Source: Xenophilus sp. E41 (GTDB taxonomy: Bacteria; Pseudomonadota; Gammaproteobacteria; Burkholderiales; Burkholderiaceae_C). From it: DNA of 64,000 nucleotides. Location of the stretch: NCBI RefSeq assembly GCF_003671765.1, contig NZ_QPIB01000008.1, positions 418,464 through 482,463 of the forward strand, written 5' to 3'. Positions 1 through 11,783 of this stretch are shown here, in pieces. The translations under genes were made by a program, and so were the position numbers. The notes beneath the pieces are model-generated. The model searched no databases and was not told the DNA's origin. It saw only the letters and a list, made by a program, of their open reading frames with translations. Positions within the stretch are counted from its first letter, which is position 1, and every line of letters begins with the position of its first letter.

Positions 1-83
1 CGCGAAATCCGCGAGGCGACTGCCGCCGACCGGACGCGTTGCGCCGCATCAACCGGCCGGCCCGGCGAGTGCACGGCGTTTTT

Positions 84-143
84 GGCACCGAATCGGCCAG
101 CAGCGCCCGCCCAGCCTGCGCGGCCCGCTATGAAATCAGGAGC
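84..143 (+). repeat. 5-7-5 hairpin repeat, copy A
   Basis: A degenerate member of the window-wide repeat. It carries the AATCGGCC block at 91-98, CAGCGCCCGC at 101-110, and the terminal small hairpin GCTAT, seven bases, GGAGC at 127-143. The right half of that hairpin has decayed. The copy lies beyond the 3' end of the minus-strand gene that ends at 212. I see no gene in bases 1-211. Confidence 0.6.
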
Positions 144-211
144 AAGTAGAACGACGCCGCTGCAGGCAGGGCCGGCAGCGGCGCAGGAAGTCCCTCGATG
201 CAGAACGCGGG

Positions 212-565
212 TCAGTCCCGGCCCGTGACCGGGCGGGCGCGCACGTCGGTCACCTCGTCGCTTCCGCGGCCGATGTTCGCCACCGGGCTCTTCACGGACT
301 CGCCGCGCGCACGCGCGCCGGCCACGTCGGCGGCCGTCGGTCCGCTCTGGCGGGCGGCCGCAGCACGGAAGCGCTCGAAGCCGGCCCGCGGGTCGAAGCG
401 GTTGCCGAACATCACGGTCCACGGCGTCAACGGCTTGCCGGTGAGCCGGGCCCAGCCGGCGCGGGCCATCCACACCGCGACCAGCAGCAGGGCGGCCACC
501 GCCAAGCTGGCCGCGACCAGCAGGCCCATGAAGAACAGGATGACGCGGAGCAAAAAGCTGAACAT
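212..565 (-). CDS. Small membrane protein of unknown function downstream of clpB
   Basis: A 117-residue protein that I do not recognise as a named family. The first 38 or so residues form one or two hydrophobic segments that begin right after MFSFLLRV and end at an Arg/Lys-containing turn. The rest is polar, Arg- and Ala-rich and probably cytoplasmic. Its start lies 6 bases after the clpB stop on the same strand, so it is probably cotranscribed with clpB. That spacing suggests a heat-shock-linked membrane role, but no residue pattern supports a specific function. Confidence 0.6.
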   Translation of the reverse strand: MFSFLLRVILFFMGLLVAASLAVAALLLVAVWMARAGWARLTGKPLTPWTVMFGNRFDPRAGFERFRAAAARQSGPTAADVAGARARGESVKSPVANIGRGSDEVTDVRARPVTGRD

Positions 566-571
566 GCCCGA

Positions 572-3193
<2,622 letters not shown>

Positions 3194-3220
3194 GAAAAAT
3201 AAACCTCCGGACTGCCGCCC

Positions 3221-3248
3221 ATTTGCGGTTTCTACCCGCGAAATCAAG
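3221..3248 (-). promoter_or_regulatory. Candidate sigma-32 heat-shock promoter of clpB
   Basis: On the minus strand, CGCCTTGAT (core CTTGAT at 3248-3243) is followed after 14 bases by CCGCAAAT (3228-3221). This resembles the heat-shock sigma factor pattern CTTGAA-N14-CCCCATNT, with a good -35 and an imperfect -10. Its place upstream of clpB fits the known heat-shock control of that gene. Confidence 0.45.
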
Positions 3249-3447
3249 GCGCTTCCATCGGCGGCAGCCGCTTTTTTCGGGCGAAGGCTTGCGCTGGATC
3301 AGGCACGGCACGGCGGCGCACTGCGGGCGATCCCTGTGATGGCGCCAGGGGCGAAGGCCCACAATGCGGCCCGGCCGCCCGTTGCGGGCGCAGTTCCTGC
3401 ATGGCGTTGCGCCTCATTGCAGCTTTCCCACCGGAGTTTCCTCTTCC

Positions 3448-4458
3448 ATGCCTGCTTCTTCCTTCCCGAACACCTTCCTGGCCGGCGGCACGCGCCTGCT
3501 GCGCCGGACCTTCACCGTCGGCGCCCTGCTGGCCGCGGCGGGCCTGGCCCAGGCCCAGCCCACCGGTGCGCCGATCCGCCTGCTGGTGGGCTTTCCCGCT
3601 GGCGCGGGCACCGACGCCATCGCCCGCACGCTGGCCGAGAAGCTCAAGGACGAACTCGGCACCGCCGTGGTGGTCGAGAACCGCGCTGGTGCGGGCGGAC
3701 AGATCGCCGCCCAGGCCCTGCGCGCCGCGCCGGCCGACGGCCACACGCTTTTCCTCACCCACGACCACAGCATCTCCATCCTGCCGCTGGTGACGAAGAA
3801 CCCCGGCTTCAACCCGGCCACCGACTTCACGCCGGTGGCGGGCTTCGCGACCTTCGCCAATGTGCTGGCGGTCTCGGGCGCCACGCCGGCCAAGACCATG
3901 AACGAGTACGTCAACTGGGTGAAGACCCAGAAGGCCGGCAAGGACACCATCGGCGTGCCGGCGCCCGGCTCGATCCCGGTCTTCCTCGTGCAGCTGATCG
4001 CCAAGAAGTACGGCATCGACGTGCAGGCCGCGCCCTACCGCGGCAGCGCACCCATGACGGCCGACATGCTGGGCAACCAGATCGCCGCCGGCATCGCCTC
4101 GGTGCCCGACTTCATCGAATACCAGAAGACCGGCAAGGTGCGCATCGTCGCCACCATCGGCGCCAAGCGCGACCCGCTGCTGCCCAGCGTCCCCACCTTC
4201 ACCGAGCTGGGTTTCGAGAACCTGACCGACTACCCCTGGTACGGCGTCTTCGCGCCCGTGGGCACCCCGCAGCCGGTGGTCGACAAGTTCGGCGCTGCGC
4301 TGCAGAAGGTGCTGGCCATGCCCGACGTGAAGAAGAAGCTCACCGACCTGGGCCTGAACGTGGCCTACGAGCCCCAGGGCCAGTTCGCCGGCCGCGTGCG
4401 CAGCTACACCAACACCTGGGCGGGGATCATCAAGGCGAGCGGCTTCCAGCCGCAGTGA
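3448..4458 (+). CDS. Bug/TctC-family periplasmic solute-binding receptor
   Basis: A 336-residue tripartite tricarboxylate transporter receptor (Bug family), the secreted binding protein type greatly expanded in Burkholderiales. It has a signal peptide with a hydrophobic run ending at AAAGLAQA (cleavage before QPTGAP). The core carries family motifs IRLLVGFPAGAGTDAIART, VVVENRAGAGGQIAAQ and PYRGSAPMTADMLGNQ. The ligand cannot be told from sequence, and no TctA or TctB membrane partner is nearby, so this is an orphan receptor. The ATG at 3448 was preferred because it gives a normal-length signal peptide. It diverges from clpB and ends at a strong terminator. Confidence 0.92.
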   Translation: MPASSFPNTFLAGGTRLLRRTFTVGALLAAAGLAQAQPTGAPIRLLVGFPAGAGTDAIARTLAEKLKDELGTAVVVENRAGAGGQIAAQALRAAPADGHTLFLTHDHSISILPLVTKNPGFNPATDFTPVAGFATFANVLAVSGATPAKTMNEYVNWVKTQKAGKDTIGVPAPGSIPVFLVQLIAKKYGIDVQAAPYRGSAPMTADMLGNQIAAGIASVPDFIEYQKTGKVRIVATIGAKRDPLLPSVPTFTELGFENLTDYPWYGVFAPVGTPQPVVDKFGAALQKVLAMPDVKKKLTDLGLNVAYEPQGQFAGRVRSYTNTWAGIIKASGFQPQ

Positions 4459-4490
4459 TCCGCCCTTCGGCCGCATCCGCCTTCCTGAGC

Positions 4491-4517
4491 AAGGGGTCCT
4501 TCGGGACCCCTTCTTTC
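4491..4517 (+). terminator. Rho-independent terminator of the Bug receptor gene
   Basis: AAGGGGTCC, a TTCG tetraloop and GGACCCCTT form a perfect 9-bp stem at 4491-4512. A pyrimidine-rich tract (CTTTC) follows. Confidence 0.9.
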
Positions 4518-4665
4518 TTCCAATCCAGGTGAGCCGCCAACCGTCCGCGTGACGAAATTGACCGCTTGTCAATAAATGTTGCCGCGGTCAGGTGGCGCCC
4601 AGCCGCGATCGAGACCCTAGGTCCTCCAGCCGACTCCACATGAAGCGGCGACCTGCGAGGACCCC

Positions 4666-5145
4666 ATGCACGACCCCGACCGAACACCGGCGCGCCACAG
4701 CGCCCGCCTCCGCCGCCGACCCGCTGGCGGCTTCACGCTCATCGAGGTGATGGTCACGGTGGCCATCGTCGCGATCCTGGCCGCGATCGCCTACCCGTCG
4801 TACCGCGACTACGTGCTGCGCGGGCGGCTGGTGGACGCAACCACGGGCCTGGCCACGCTGCGCGCCAACATGGAGCGGTACTTCCAGGACAACCGGACGT
4901 ACCTGGCAGCAGGGACCTTCACCCCGCCTTGCGCGACGACCACCACCTCCGGCTATTTCCAGCTGAGCTGCCCGAGCGCCACCCTGACGGCGACCGGCTA
5001 CGTCCTCCAGGCGCAAGGCACCGGGCCCGTCTCCGGGTTCGTCTACACGGTGGACGAGAAGAACACACGCGCCACCACCGTGACCGGCGTGTCCGGCTGG
5101 AGCAGTTGCACCAACGACTGGGTGACGAGGGCCGGGGGATGCTGA
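4666..5145 (+). CDS. pilE: Type IV pilin-like protein PilE
   Basis: A 159-residue type IV (pseudo)pilin, probably a minor pilin that primes pilus assembly in the inner membrane. The class III signal ends GG before FTLIEVMV, with the Phe+1 and Glu+5 of the prepilin peptidase site. The long hydrophobic helix runs from about residue 23 to 45 and continues into the YRDYV.RGRLVDAT segment typical of PilE. Four cysteines in the C-terminal half (around residues 89, 101, 149 and 159) could form the D-region disulfides. It opens a six-gene operon and overlaps fimT by 7 bases. It could be a minor pilin rather than the major subunit, given its place among fimT and pilV-Y1. Confidence 0.9.
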   Translation: MHDPDRTPARHSARLRRRPAGGFTLIEVMVTVAIVAILAAIAYPSYRDYVLRGRLVDATTGLATLRANMERYFQDNRTYLAAGTFTPPCATTTTSGYFQLSCPSATLTATGYVLQAQGTGPVSGFVYTVDEKNTRATTVTGVSGWSSCTNDWVTRAGGC

Positions 5146-5747
5146 CGCAACCATTGCCCCGTGCACGCTCGCGCGGCTTCTCTCTCATCGAGCTGATGGT
5201 GACCGTCACGCTGCTGGGCGTGCTGGTGCTGCTCGCCATGCCGAGCATGGCGGCCTGGATCCGCAACAACAAGGTGCGCACGGTCGCCGATGCGCTCGAG
5301 AACGGCCTGCGCGTCGCGCAGGTCGAAGCCACGCGCCGCAGCCGCCAGGTGGTGTTCGTGCTGACCAACAGTCCGACGCCCGCCACCAGCCTGACGGCGG
5401 TGGCCAATGGCGGCTACTGGGCCACGAAGACCATCCGGCTGACGACGGGCAGCAGCGACACGGCCGACTTCATCGAAAGCGGCACGCTGAGCGGGACGGC
5501 CGCCAACGTGCAGATCACGGGCCCTGCCGCACTGTGCTTCAGTGCACTGGGCCGCGTGGTCGTGAACACGAACACGGGCGTGACGGGGGCCAGCTGCAAT
5601 GTGACGGCTAGTGCGGCGCAGTACGACATCCAACTGGACGGGCCCGACGCGAGGCCACTGCGCGTGCTGGTCAGCCTGGGCGGCCAGGTGCGCATGTGCG
5701 ACCCCGCCAAGACCCTGTCGTCCACCCATCCGGACGGATGCCCATGA
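5139..5747 (+). CDS. fimT: Minor pseudopilin FimT/GspH family
   Basis: A 202-residue minor pilin of the FimT/GspH family. The prepilin signal is short (MLTQPLPRARSRG) and is followed by FSLIELMVTVTLLG with Glu+5. A GspH-like beta domain extends to the C terminus, with cysteines near 135, 152, 188 and 201. FimT proteins prime pili and, in some species, bind DNA for uptake. The start at 5139 overlaps the pilE stop (GGGGATGCTGA) and the end overlaps pilV as ATGA, so translation is probably coupled along the operon. Confidence 0.88.
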   Translation: MLTQPLPRARSRGFSLIELMVTVTLLGVLVLLAMPSMAAWIRNNKVRTVADALENGLRVAQVEATRRSRQVVFVLTNSPTPATSLTAVANGGYWATKTIRLTTGSSDTADFIESGTLSGTAANVQITGPAALCFSALGRVVVNTNTGVTGASCNVTASAAQYDIQLDGPDARPLRVLVSLGGQVRMCDPAKTLSSTHPDGCP

Positions 5748-6154
5748 CTGCGGAACGCCCCAACCCCGATGCCGCACGAGGCTTCGCGCTGCTCGAAGTC
5801 CTCGTGGCCATCCTGCTGTTGTCCTTCGGCATCCTCGGCATCGTCGGTCTGCAGGCCCGCGCCATCAACTTCTCGGTCGACGCCGAGGACCGCAACCGCG
5901 CCGCACTGCTGGCCAACGAGGCGGCCACCGACATGTGGGTCTACCGGTCGGTGACGATTCCCGCCACCCTGCTCTCGGCCTGGCAGGCCAAGGTCGGCAA
6001 CCCCGCCGCCGGGGGCCTGCCCGGCGCCAGCGGCACCATCACCCCCGTCTCGGCCAACAGCGCCGACATCGTCATCGCCTGGCAGGAGCCGGGCCACGCC
6101 GGCGACCCGAACAACACCGGCAGCCGCTTCCAGACCCGGGTGACGCTGCCATGA
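5744..6154 (+). CDS. pilV: Type IV pilus minor pilin PilV
   Basis: A 136-residue PilV-type minor pilin. The leader ends RG before FALLEVLVAILLLSFGILG, which has Glu+5 and the usual hydrophobic helix. The rest matches the short PilV globular region (LQARAINFSVDAEDRNRAALLA). The ATG at 5744 gives a 4-base ATGA overlap with the fimT stop and a leader of normal length. PilV, PilW, PilX and PilE assemble with PilY1 as the pilus tip complex. Confidence 0.88.
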   Translation: MTAERPNPDAARGFALLEVLVAILLLSFGILGIVGLQARAINFSVDAEDRNRAALLANEAATDMWVYRSVTIPATLLSAWQAKVGNPAAGGLPGASGTITPVSANSADIVIAWQEPGHAGDPNNTGSRFQTRVTLP

Positions 6155-7356
6155 ATTGCCCGGCCGTCCTCCACCCGCATCGCCGATCCATCCGCGGCCT
6201 GACGCTGATCGAGCTGCTCGTGGCCATCACCATCGGTCTGGTCCTCACGCTGGCCGTGACCGGCATCGTCGTCGTGAGCGAATCGCATCGCCGCTCGACG
6301 ACGGCAGTGAACGACGCCAACCAGTCGGGCGCCTACGCCGCCTCGGTGCTGGACCTCGCGGTGCGCAGCGCCGGCTCGGGCTTCGTGCAGGCCGCCGACC
6401 AGGGGGCCTTCGGCTGCCAGCTCAGCGCGGGTGCCGTGCTGCCGCGGGCCACCGCCTTTCCGGCGCCGTTCAAGAACAGCTTCCTGGCGGGCAAGACGGC
6501 GAGCCTGCGCCTGGCGCCCGTGCTGATCGCGAAGAACCAGTCCGACGCCGGCTCCGACGTGCTGGTGGTCATGAGCGGCAACGGCGCCGCCGGCGACGTG
6601 CCGCGCCGCGTCACCAGCGCTGGGGATGCCACCACGCTGAAGCTCGACACCTCGACGGGCTTCAACGCCAACGACCTCGTGCTGGTGAGCCGCTCCGGCA
6701 CGCCGGACTGCCTGGTTGAGCCGATCAGCTCGGTGGGCACCGGCACGCTGACGCTCGGCGGCGCCGGCTATGCCGCGAGCGGCCCGACCACGGCCATGAG
6801 CAGCTTCGCGACCGACCTGAGCACCTACGTGACCCAACTGGGGAGCAGCGGTGCCGGCAACGCACTGTTCCAGCTGTTCGGCGTCGGCGACGACAACACC
6901 CTCTTCGCCTACGACCTGCTGAGTTCCGGCGCCACGCCGACGTCGCAGGCACTGGCCAACGACGTCATGGAGCTGCACGCGCTCTACGGGCTGGACAGCA
7001 ACGGCGACGGCATCCTGGACAGCTGGGCAAGCCCGGACGCGACCGGCAACCCGGCCGAGACCCCCGCGCCCGGCTACGACATCGACACCGTGATGGCCAC
7101 CCCCGCCAAGATGAAGCGCATCGTCGCGGTCCGACTGGCCCTGGTGCTGCGCGACACCAATTACGAGAAGGACATGGTCGCACCGACGGCGCTCACCTAT
7201 TTCGCTGACCTGAAGAACTCGGCAGGGGCCTCCCTCGCGGGAACCACCACCCTGGCCGCCAACGCGAGCACCGACGTGGACGCACGGCACTACCGCTACC
7301 GCGTGGTCGAAACCACGATCCCCCTGCGCAACACGCTGATCCTCACCGCGCCATGA
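6151..7356 (+). CDS. pilW: Type IV pilus assembly protein PilW
   Basis: A 401-residue minor pilin. It has the prepilin motif RG before LTLIELLVAITIGLVL (Glu+5 kept, Leu at +1) and a large globular domain typical of PilW. The N-terminal third ends with the PilW-like segment SGAYAASVLDLAVRSAGSGF. ATGA overlaps at both ends tie it to pilV and pilX. A Gly/Asp-rich turn, GLDSNGDGILDSW, near residues 284-296 resembles a calcium-binding loop, but that is only a similarity. Confidence 0.88.
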   Translation: MNCPAVLHPHRRSIRGLTLIELLVAITIGLVLTLAVTGIVVVSESHRRSTTAVNDANQSGAYAASVLDLAVRSAGSGFVQAADQGAFGCQLSAGAVLPRATAFPAPFKNSFLAGKTASLRLAPVLIAKNQSDAGSDVLVVMSGNGAAGDVPRRVTSAGDATTLKLDTSTGFNANDLVLVSRSGTPDCLVEPISSVGTGTLTLGGAGYAASGPTTAMSSFATDLSTYVTQLGSSGAGNALFQLFGVGDDNTLFAYDLLSSGATPTSQALANDVMELHALYGLDSNGDGILDSWASPDATGNPAETPAPGYDIDTVMATPAKMKRIVAVRLALVLRDTNYEKDMVAPTALTYFADLKNSAGASLAGTTTLAANASTDVDARHYRYRVVETTIPLRNTLILTAP

Positions 7357-7949
7357 ATGCACGTCCTCTTCGCCTACCGGCTCGCACCCGTCAGCGCGGC
7401 GTCGTGCTGCTGCTGTGCCTGGTCGTGCTGGTCATCCTCATGGCCGGCGGCGTGGCGGTGATCCGCTCGATGAACGCGTCGCTCTTCACCGCGGGCAACC
7501 TTGCCTTCAAGCGCGACCTGGTGAACCAGGGCGAACAGGCGCTGTCCACGGTGCTCGCGCAGTTCGGCCCCGGCGGTGCGCTGGCGAACGCCACCGGCGC
7601 CGACCAGCCGTCGCTGAACTACAAGTCCTCGATGCTGGCGGCCAATGCCCAGGGCATTCCGACGGTGCTGCTGGACGACGCCACCTTCGCATCCGTCGGC
7701 ACCGCCGCCGACCTGCCCGGCGCCACACCGGGCGTGACGATCCGCTACGTGGTGGACCGCCTGTGCGCGGCCACCGGCGCCGCCGTGAGCACCGGCTGCA
7801 TCCAGTCGGTGGGTGCGCCGCCCGGCGGCACCGCCGGCACGCTGCGGCCCAGCCCGCCCACGGCCACCGTGTACCGCCTGAGCGCCCGCGTGACCGGCCC
7901 GCGCAACACGCAGGTCTTCGTCCAGTCGTCCATCACCAAACCCGATTGA
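7353..7949 (+). CDS. pilX: Pilus assembly protein PilX
   Basis: A 198-residue PilX-type minor pilin. Its N terminus, RTRQRGVVLLLCLVVLVILM, has the family's Gly before a purely hydrophobic helix and lacks Glu+5, which is normal for PilX. The conserved SLFTAGNLAFKRDLVNQGEQ region follows. It overlaps pilW by ATGA and is separated from pilY1 by 20 bases. It acts in the inner membrane and pilus tip priming complex. Confidence 0.88.
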   Translation: MNARPLRLPARTRQRGVVLLLCLVVLVILMAGGVAVIRSMNASLFTAGNLAFKRDLVNQGEQALSTVLAQFGPGGALANATGADQPSLNYKSSMLAANAQGIPTVLLDDATFASVGTAADLPGATPGVTIRYVVDRLCAATGAAVSTGCIQSVGAPPGGTAGTLRPSPPTATVYRLSARVTGPRNTQVFVQSSITKPD

Positions 7950-7969
7950 ACCCGCAGGGGACACGCACC

Positions 7970-10900
7970 ATGCCGATTCCTTCATGCCTGCGACGGGCGT
8001 CGCGCCGGTTCCTCGCGCCCTGCATGGCGCTCCTGCTGGCGGCTGCCGCCGTCGGCACGGCCTCGGCGGTCACGCTGGCCGACCAGCCTGTGTTCGCCTC
8101 CTCCGACGTGCCGGGCAACCTCGCGCTGGCACTGTCGGTGGAGTACCCCACCGCCATCAGCGTGGCCAACCTCGGCGACTATGCCGACGCCAGCGAGTAC
8201 CTGGGCTACTTCGACCCGAGGAAGTGCTACACCTACCAGGCGAACACCGCCGCGCCCGCGCAGGGCTACTTCCAGCCGGCGGGCGCCGCCAGCGGCACCA
8301 ACAGCCACAGCTGCTCGGGCAAGTGGAGCGGCAACTTCATGAACTGGGCGACGATGCAGACCATCGACCCCTTCCGCTGGGCGCTGACCGGCGGCTACCG
8401 CTCGGTCGACACGGCCGGCACCACGGTGCTGGAGAAGGCCTGGGGCTCGGCGCAGGGCTCGCAGTCGAACTTCCCGCTGCGCGGCACCTCCGCCGGCACG
8501 GGCCACAAGCTGGCGAGCGGGCTCATCGCGTCGGTGACGCCCTTCGCGTGGAGCGCCTTCAACATGAGCATCTGGAAGCGCGGCAACCGCATGGTGTTCA
8601 GCGGCACCAACAGCGCCTACAGCGACACGAGCAAGAACGGCGCCGACTGGGTCGGCACCACCACCCAGAACGACGCCGGCGCGGTCTACCAGGTGTACGT
8701 GCGCGTGAAGGTCTGCGACCCGTCGACGGGCACGGGCGGCGTCGAAGCCAACTGCGTGAAGTACGGCGACACCAACTACAAGCCCGAGGGGCTGATGCAG
8801 CAGTACGCCAACAAGATCCGCTACAGCGCGTTCTCCTACCTCTACACCAGCGACGGCAATACGCAGGGCGGGGTGATGCGCGCGGCCATGGGCTTCATCG
8901 GGCCGACCTACCCCCAGCCGCTGTCGACCACGGTGGTGACGAACCCCAAGGCCGAATGGGACCCGACGACCGGCGTCATGACCGCCAACCCGGACAGCAC
9001 GCTCGACAGCACCGTGACCAACAGCGGCGCGATGAACTACCTCAACAAGTTCGGCCAGTCGGCGCAGGCGTACATGACCTACGACAACGTGAGCGAGCTC
9101 TACTACGCCGTGCTGCGCTACTTCGAGAACCTGGGCAACGTGCCCGAGTGGACGGCCAGCCTCGACGCCACCAAGCGCGATGGCTTCCCGGCGCCCACCA
9201 GCTGGGCCGGCAAGGACCCGATCTCCTATTCGTGCCAGAAGAATTTCGTGCTGGGCATCGGCGACGACAACACCCACTTCGACGTCAACACCGGCGGCGG
9301 CACGCTCACCAGGTCGGGCCGTACCAAGCCGGCGCTGGTCGCCAGCGACAGCTTCAACCAGTCGCAGACCTGGACCCGCGCGATCGAGACGCTCGAAGGC
9401 CTGACGAGCCGCAACGCCGCGTGGGCGGACCAGGGCTCGGAATACATCGCCGGCCTGGCCTACGGCGCGCACGTGCTCGACATCCGCCCGGACCTGACCG
9501 GCACGCAGACGCTGTCCACCTACTGGATGGACGTGATGGAGTACCAGTACGCGCTCGACCGCAACCCCTACTGGCTGGCCACCAAGTACGGCGGCTTCAG
9601 CGTGCCCTCGGGCTACGACATCGCGACGACCACGCCGCTGGCGCAGAGCGCCTGGAACAGCGCGGGCGACACCATCAACATGAACGGCACGACGCGTCCG
9701 CGCCCCGCCAACTACTTCCTGGCCGGCAACGCCGCGCTGATGGTCGCCGGACTGAAGGCCGCCTTCACGAACATCGCCAACGCGATCAAGGCCTTCACCA
9801 CCTCGTACTCGCTGGCCAGCGCCGCGGTGCAGTCGGGCGACGCGGCCTATGCGTCGCAGTACGACTCCAAGGGGTGGACCGGCGTCGTGACGGCGCGGCG
9901 CGTGACCTATGCGACCGACGGCACGCCCTCGTCCACCGATGTCTGGAACACCACCACCACGCTCGAGAGCCAGCTCGCCGGCACCGGCTGGAACACCGGG
10001 CGGCAGGTCGTCACCTGGAACGGCACGACCGGCGTGCCCTTCCGCACCACCAACAGCGGCACCGCCACAGGCATGAGCGGCGCGCAGATCGGCGCCCTGA
10101 ACACCAGCTACCGCAGCGGCGACGACAGCAGCGACTACCTCAACTACCTGCGCGGCGACCGGTCGCAGGAGGCCTCGTCGACCGTGGCCGGCAGCAGCAA
10201 GGCCTACCGCACGCGCTCGCTGCTGCTGGCCGACATCGTCGACTCGAAGGTGGTGCCGGTCGGGCCGCCCGCCGCGCCGTATGCCGAATCGTCCAACCTG
10301 GGCTACGGCGTCTTCAAGGCCAACAATACGGGGCGCACGACCATGGTCTACGTGGGCGCCAACGACGGCATGCTGCATGCCTTCGACGGCTCGCTCACCG
10401 GCAGCACGGCGGGCAAGGAGAAGTTCGCCTACATCCCGGGCGGCATGTACCTGAAGGCCAGCACGACCGACACCGATTCGCTGCTCGGCCAGCTGGGCAA
10501 TCCCAACTATGTCCACCACTACTACGTCGACGCCACGCCCACCGTGGCCGACGTGGACTTCAACAAGGCCGCCGGCGCCTTCACGACCAGCGGCACGGGG
10601 GCCAACGCCGACTGGCGCACGCTGCTGGTCGGCGGGCTCGGCAAGGGCGGCACGGGCTGGTTCGGCATCGACGTGACGAACCCCGCCGCGATGAGTTCCG
10701 AGACGGCCACCGCGGGCAAGGTGCTGTGGGAAGTGAACGACCCCACCATGGGCTACAGCTTCGGCAGCCCGATCATCGTGAAGACGCGCAAGTACGGCTG
10801 GGTGGTGGTGCTGACCTCGGGCTACAACAATGCCGACGGCTACGGATACCTGTACTTCGTCGACCCGCGCAACGGCACGATCCTCGAGAAGGTGAAGACC

Positions 10901-11692
10901 GGCAGCGCCTCCCACGGGCTGGCGCAGGCGTCCGCCTTCGTGCAGGACTTCGGCGACTACACGGCCGACGCCGTCTACGCGGGCGACCTGGACGGCAACG
11001 TGTGGCGCTTCGACCTGACGGCCGCCACCGGCAGCTACCCGGCGCCGACGCGCATCGCCACGCTCACCGATGCCAGCGGCAACGCGCAGCCGGTGACCAC
11101 GGCACCGGTGATCGAGGTCCACCCGGTGAGCCGCGCACGCTTCGTGATGGTGGGCACCGGCAAGCTGCTGGACAGCAGCGACGTGAACACGAGCGCCGGC
11201 CAGACCTTCTACGCCCTGATCGACGGCACCTCGGGTGCCTTCAACACCGTGTCGACGCCGATCACGCGTGCGCAGCTCACGGCGCTGACCGACCCGACCG
11301 CCGGCATCAATCTCGCATCGACGAGCAAGGGCTGGTACATGGACCTGGGCAGCGGCTCCGGCGTGGCCTGGCGCATCATTGCCAGCCCCAGCGCCTACAA
11401 CGGCATCGTCGCCTTCAGCCCGCTGTTGACCACGGGAGACGCCTGCAGCCCCGCGGGGCAGAGCCGGCTCTATGTGCTGAACTACGGCACCGGCAAGACG
11501 GTGCTCAACACCGCTGCGGCCTACGAGAACTTCACGGCTGCACTCACGGACGTGCGCTTCGTCACCGTCAACGGCAAGCCGCAACTGATCGTGGGCGACA
11601 ACCAGGGCGCCACGAAGAGGATCGACGCGAACCTGGTCAGCGGCACCTCGCTGCGGGTGCTGAACTGGCGCCAGATCGCGATCCCGGAATGA
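7970..11692 (+). CDS. pilY1: Type IV pilus tip adhesin/assembly factor PilY1
   Basis: A 1240-residue secreted protein with a signal peptide ending AAVGTASA. PilY1 sits at the pilus tip and mediates adhesion, surface sensing and control of retraction. The N-terminal 600 residues carry PilY1 markers NFMNWATMQTIDPFRW and CQKNFVLGIGDD. The C-terminal half is the PilY1 beta-propeller with repeats YVGANDGMLHAFDG, WFGIDVTNPA and GDLDGNVWRFDL. The last includes the DxDxN loop that binds calcium in PilY1. I see no clear MIDAS (DxSxS) motif, so the N-terminal von Willebrand A fold may be reduced or absent. It is the last gene of the pilin operon. Confidence 0.93.
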   Translation: MPIPSCLRRASRRFLAPCMALLLAAAAVGTASAVTLADQPVFASSDVPGNLALALSVEYPTAISVANLGDYADASEYLGYFDPRKCYTYQANTAAPAQGYFQPAGAASGTNSHSCSGKWSGNFMNWATMQTIDPFRWALTGGYRSVDTAGTTVLEKAWGSAQGSQSNFPLRGTSAGTGHKLASGLIASVTPFAWSAFNMSIWKRGNRMVFSGTNSAYSDTSKNGADWVGTTTQNDAGAVYQVYVRVKVCDPSTGTGGVEANCVKYGDTNYKPEGLMQQYANKIRYSAFSYLYTSDGNTQGGVMRAAMGFIGPTYPQPLSTTVVTNPKAEWDPTTGVMTANPDSTLDSTVTNSGAMNYLNKFGQSAQAYMTYDNVSELYYAVLRYFENLGNVPEWTASLDATKRDGFPAPTSWAGKDPISYSCQKNFVLGIGDDNTHFDVNTGGGTLTRSGRTKPALVASDSFNQSQTWTRAIETLEGLTSRNAAWADQGSEYIAGLAYGAHVLDIRPDLTGTQTLSTYWMDVMEYQYALDRNPYWLATKYGGFSVPSGYDIATTTPLAQSAWNSAGDTINMNGTTRPRPANYFLAGNAALMVAGLKAAFTNIANAIKAFTTSYSLASAAVQSGDAAYASQYDSKGWTGVVTARRVTYATDGTPSSTDVWNTTTTLESQLAGTGWNTGRQVVTWNGTTGVPFRTTNSGTATGMSGAQIGALNTSYRSGDDSSDYLNYLRGDRSQEASSTVAGSSKAYRTRSLLLADIVDSKVVPVGPPAAPYAESSNLGYGVFKANNTGRTTMVYVGANDGMLHAFDGSLTGSTAGKEKFAYIPGGMYLKASTTDTDSLLGQLGNPNYVHHYYVDATPTVADVDFNKAAGAFTTSGTGANADWRTLLVGGLGKGGTGWFGIDVTNPAAMSSETATAGKVLWEVNDPTMGYSFGSPIIVKTRKYGWVVVLTSGYNNADGYGYLYFVDPRNGTILEKVKTGSASHGLAQASAFVQDFGDYTADAVYAGDLDGNVWRFDLTAATGSYPAPTRIATLTDASGNAQPVTTAPVIEVHPVSRARFVMVGTGKLLDSSDVNTSAGQTFYALIDGTSGAFNTVSTPITRAQLTALTDPTAGINLASTSKGWYMDLGSGSGVAWRIIASPSAYNGIVAFSPLLTTGDACSPAGQSRLYVLNYGTGKTVLNTAAAYENFTAALTDVRFVTVNGKPQLIVGDNQGATKRIDANLVSGTSLRVLNWRQIAIPE

Positions 11693-11719
11693 GGCCGTCG
11701 CGACATCGAATCTTCAAAC

Positions 11720-11774
11720 AAAAAGTGCTCGTAGCGCGCGCCTAGCGGGCGCGAGCAGCTATCGATTCGATAGC
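11720..11774 (+). repeat. 5-7-5 hairpin repeat, copy B
   Basis: It lies between the convergent 3' ends of pilY1 and moaE. The GC stem GCGCGCGCC/GGGCGCG is followed by a perfect small hairpin GCTAT-CGATTCG-ATAGC at 11758-11774. It may also act as a terminator for pilY1, although no long T tract follows. Confidence 0.75.
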
Positions 11775-11783
11775 AAATGCGGT

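Noticed and set aside
4600-4665. Possible sigma-54 promoter for pilE
   Set aside because: TTGCC occurs near 4580 but there is no matching TGGC element at the -24 position.
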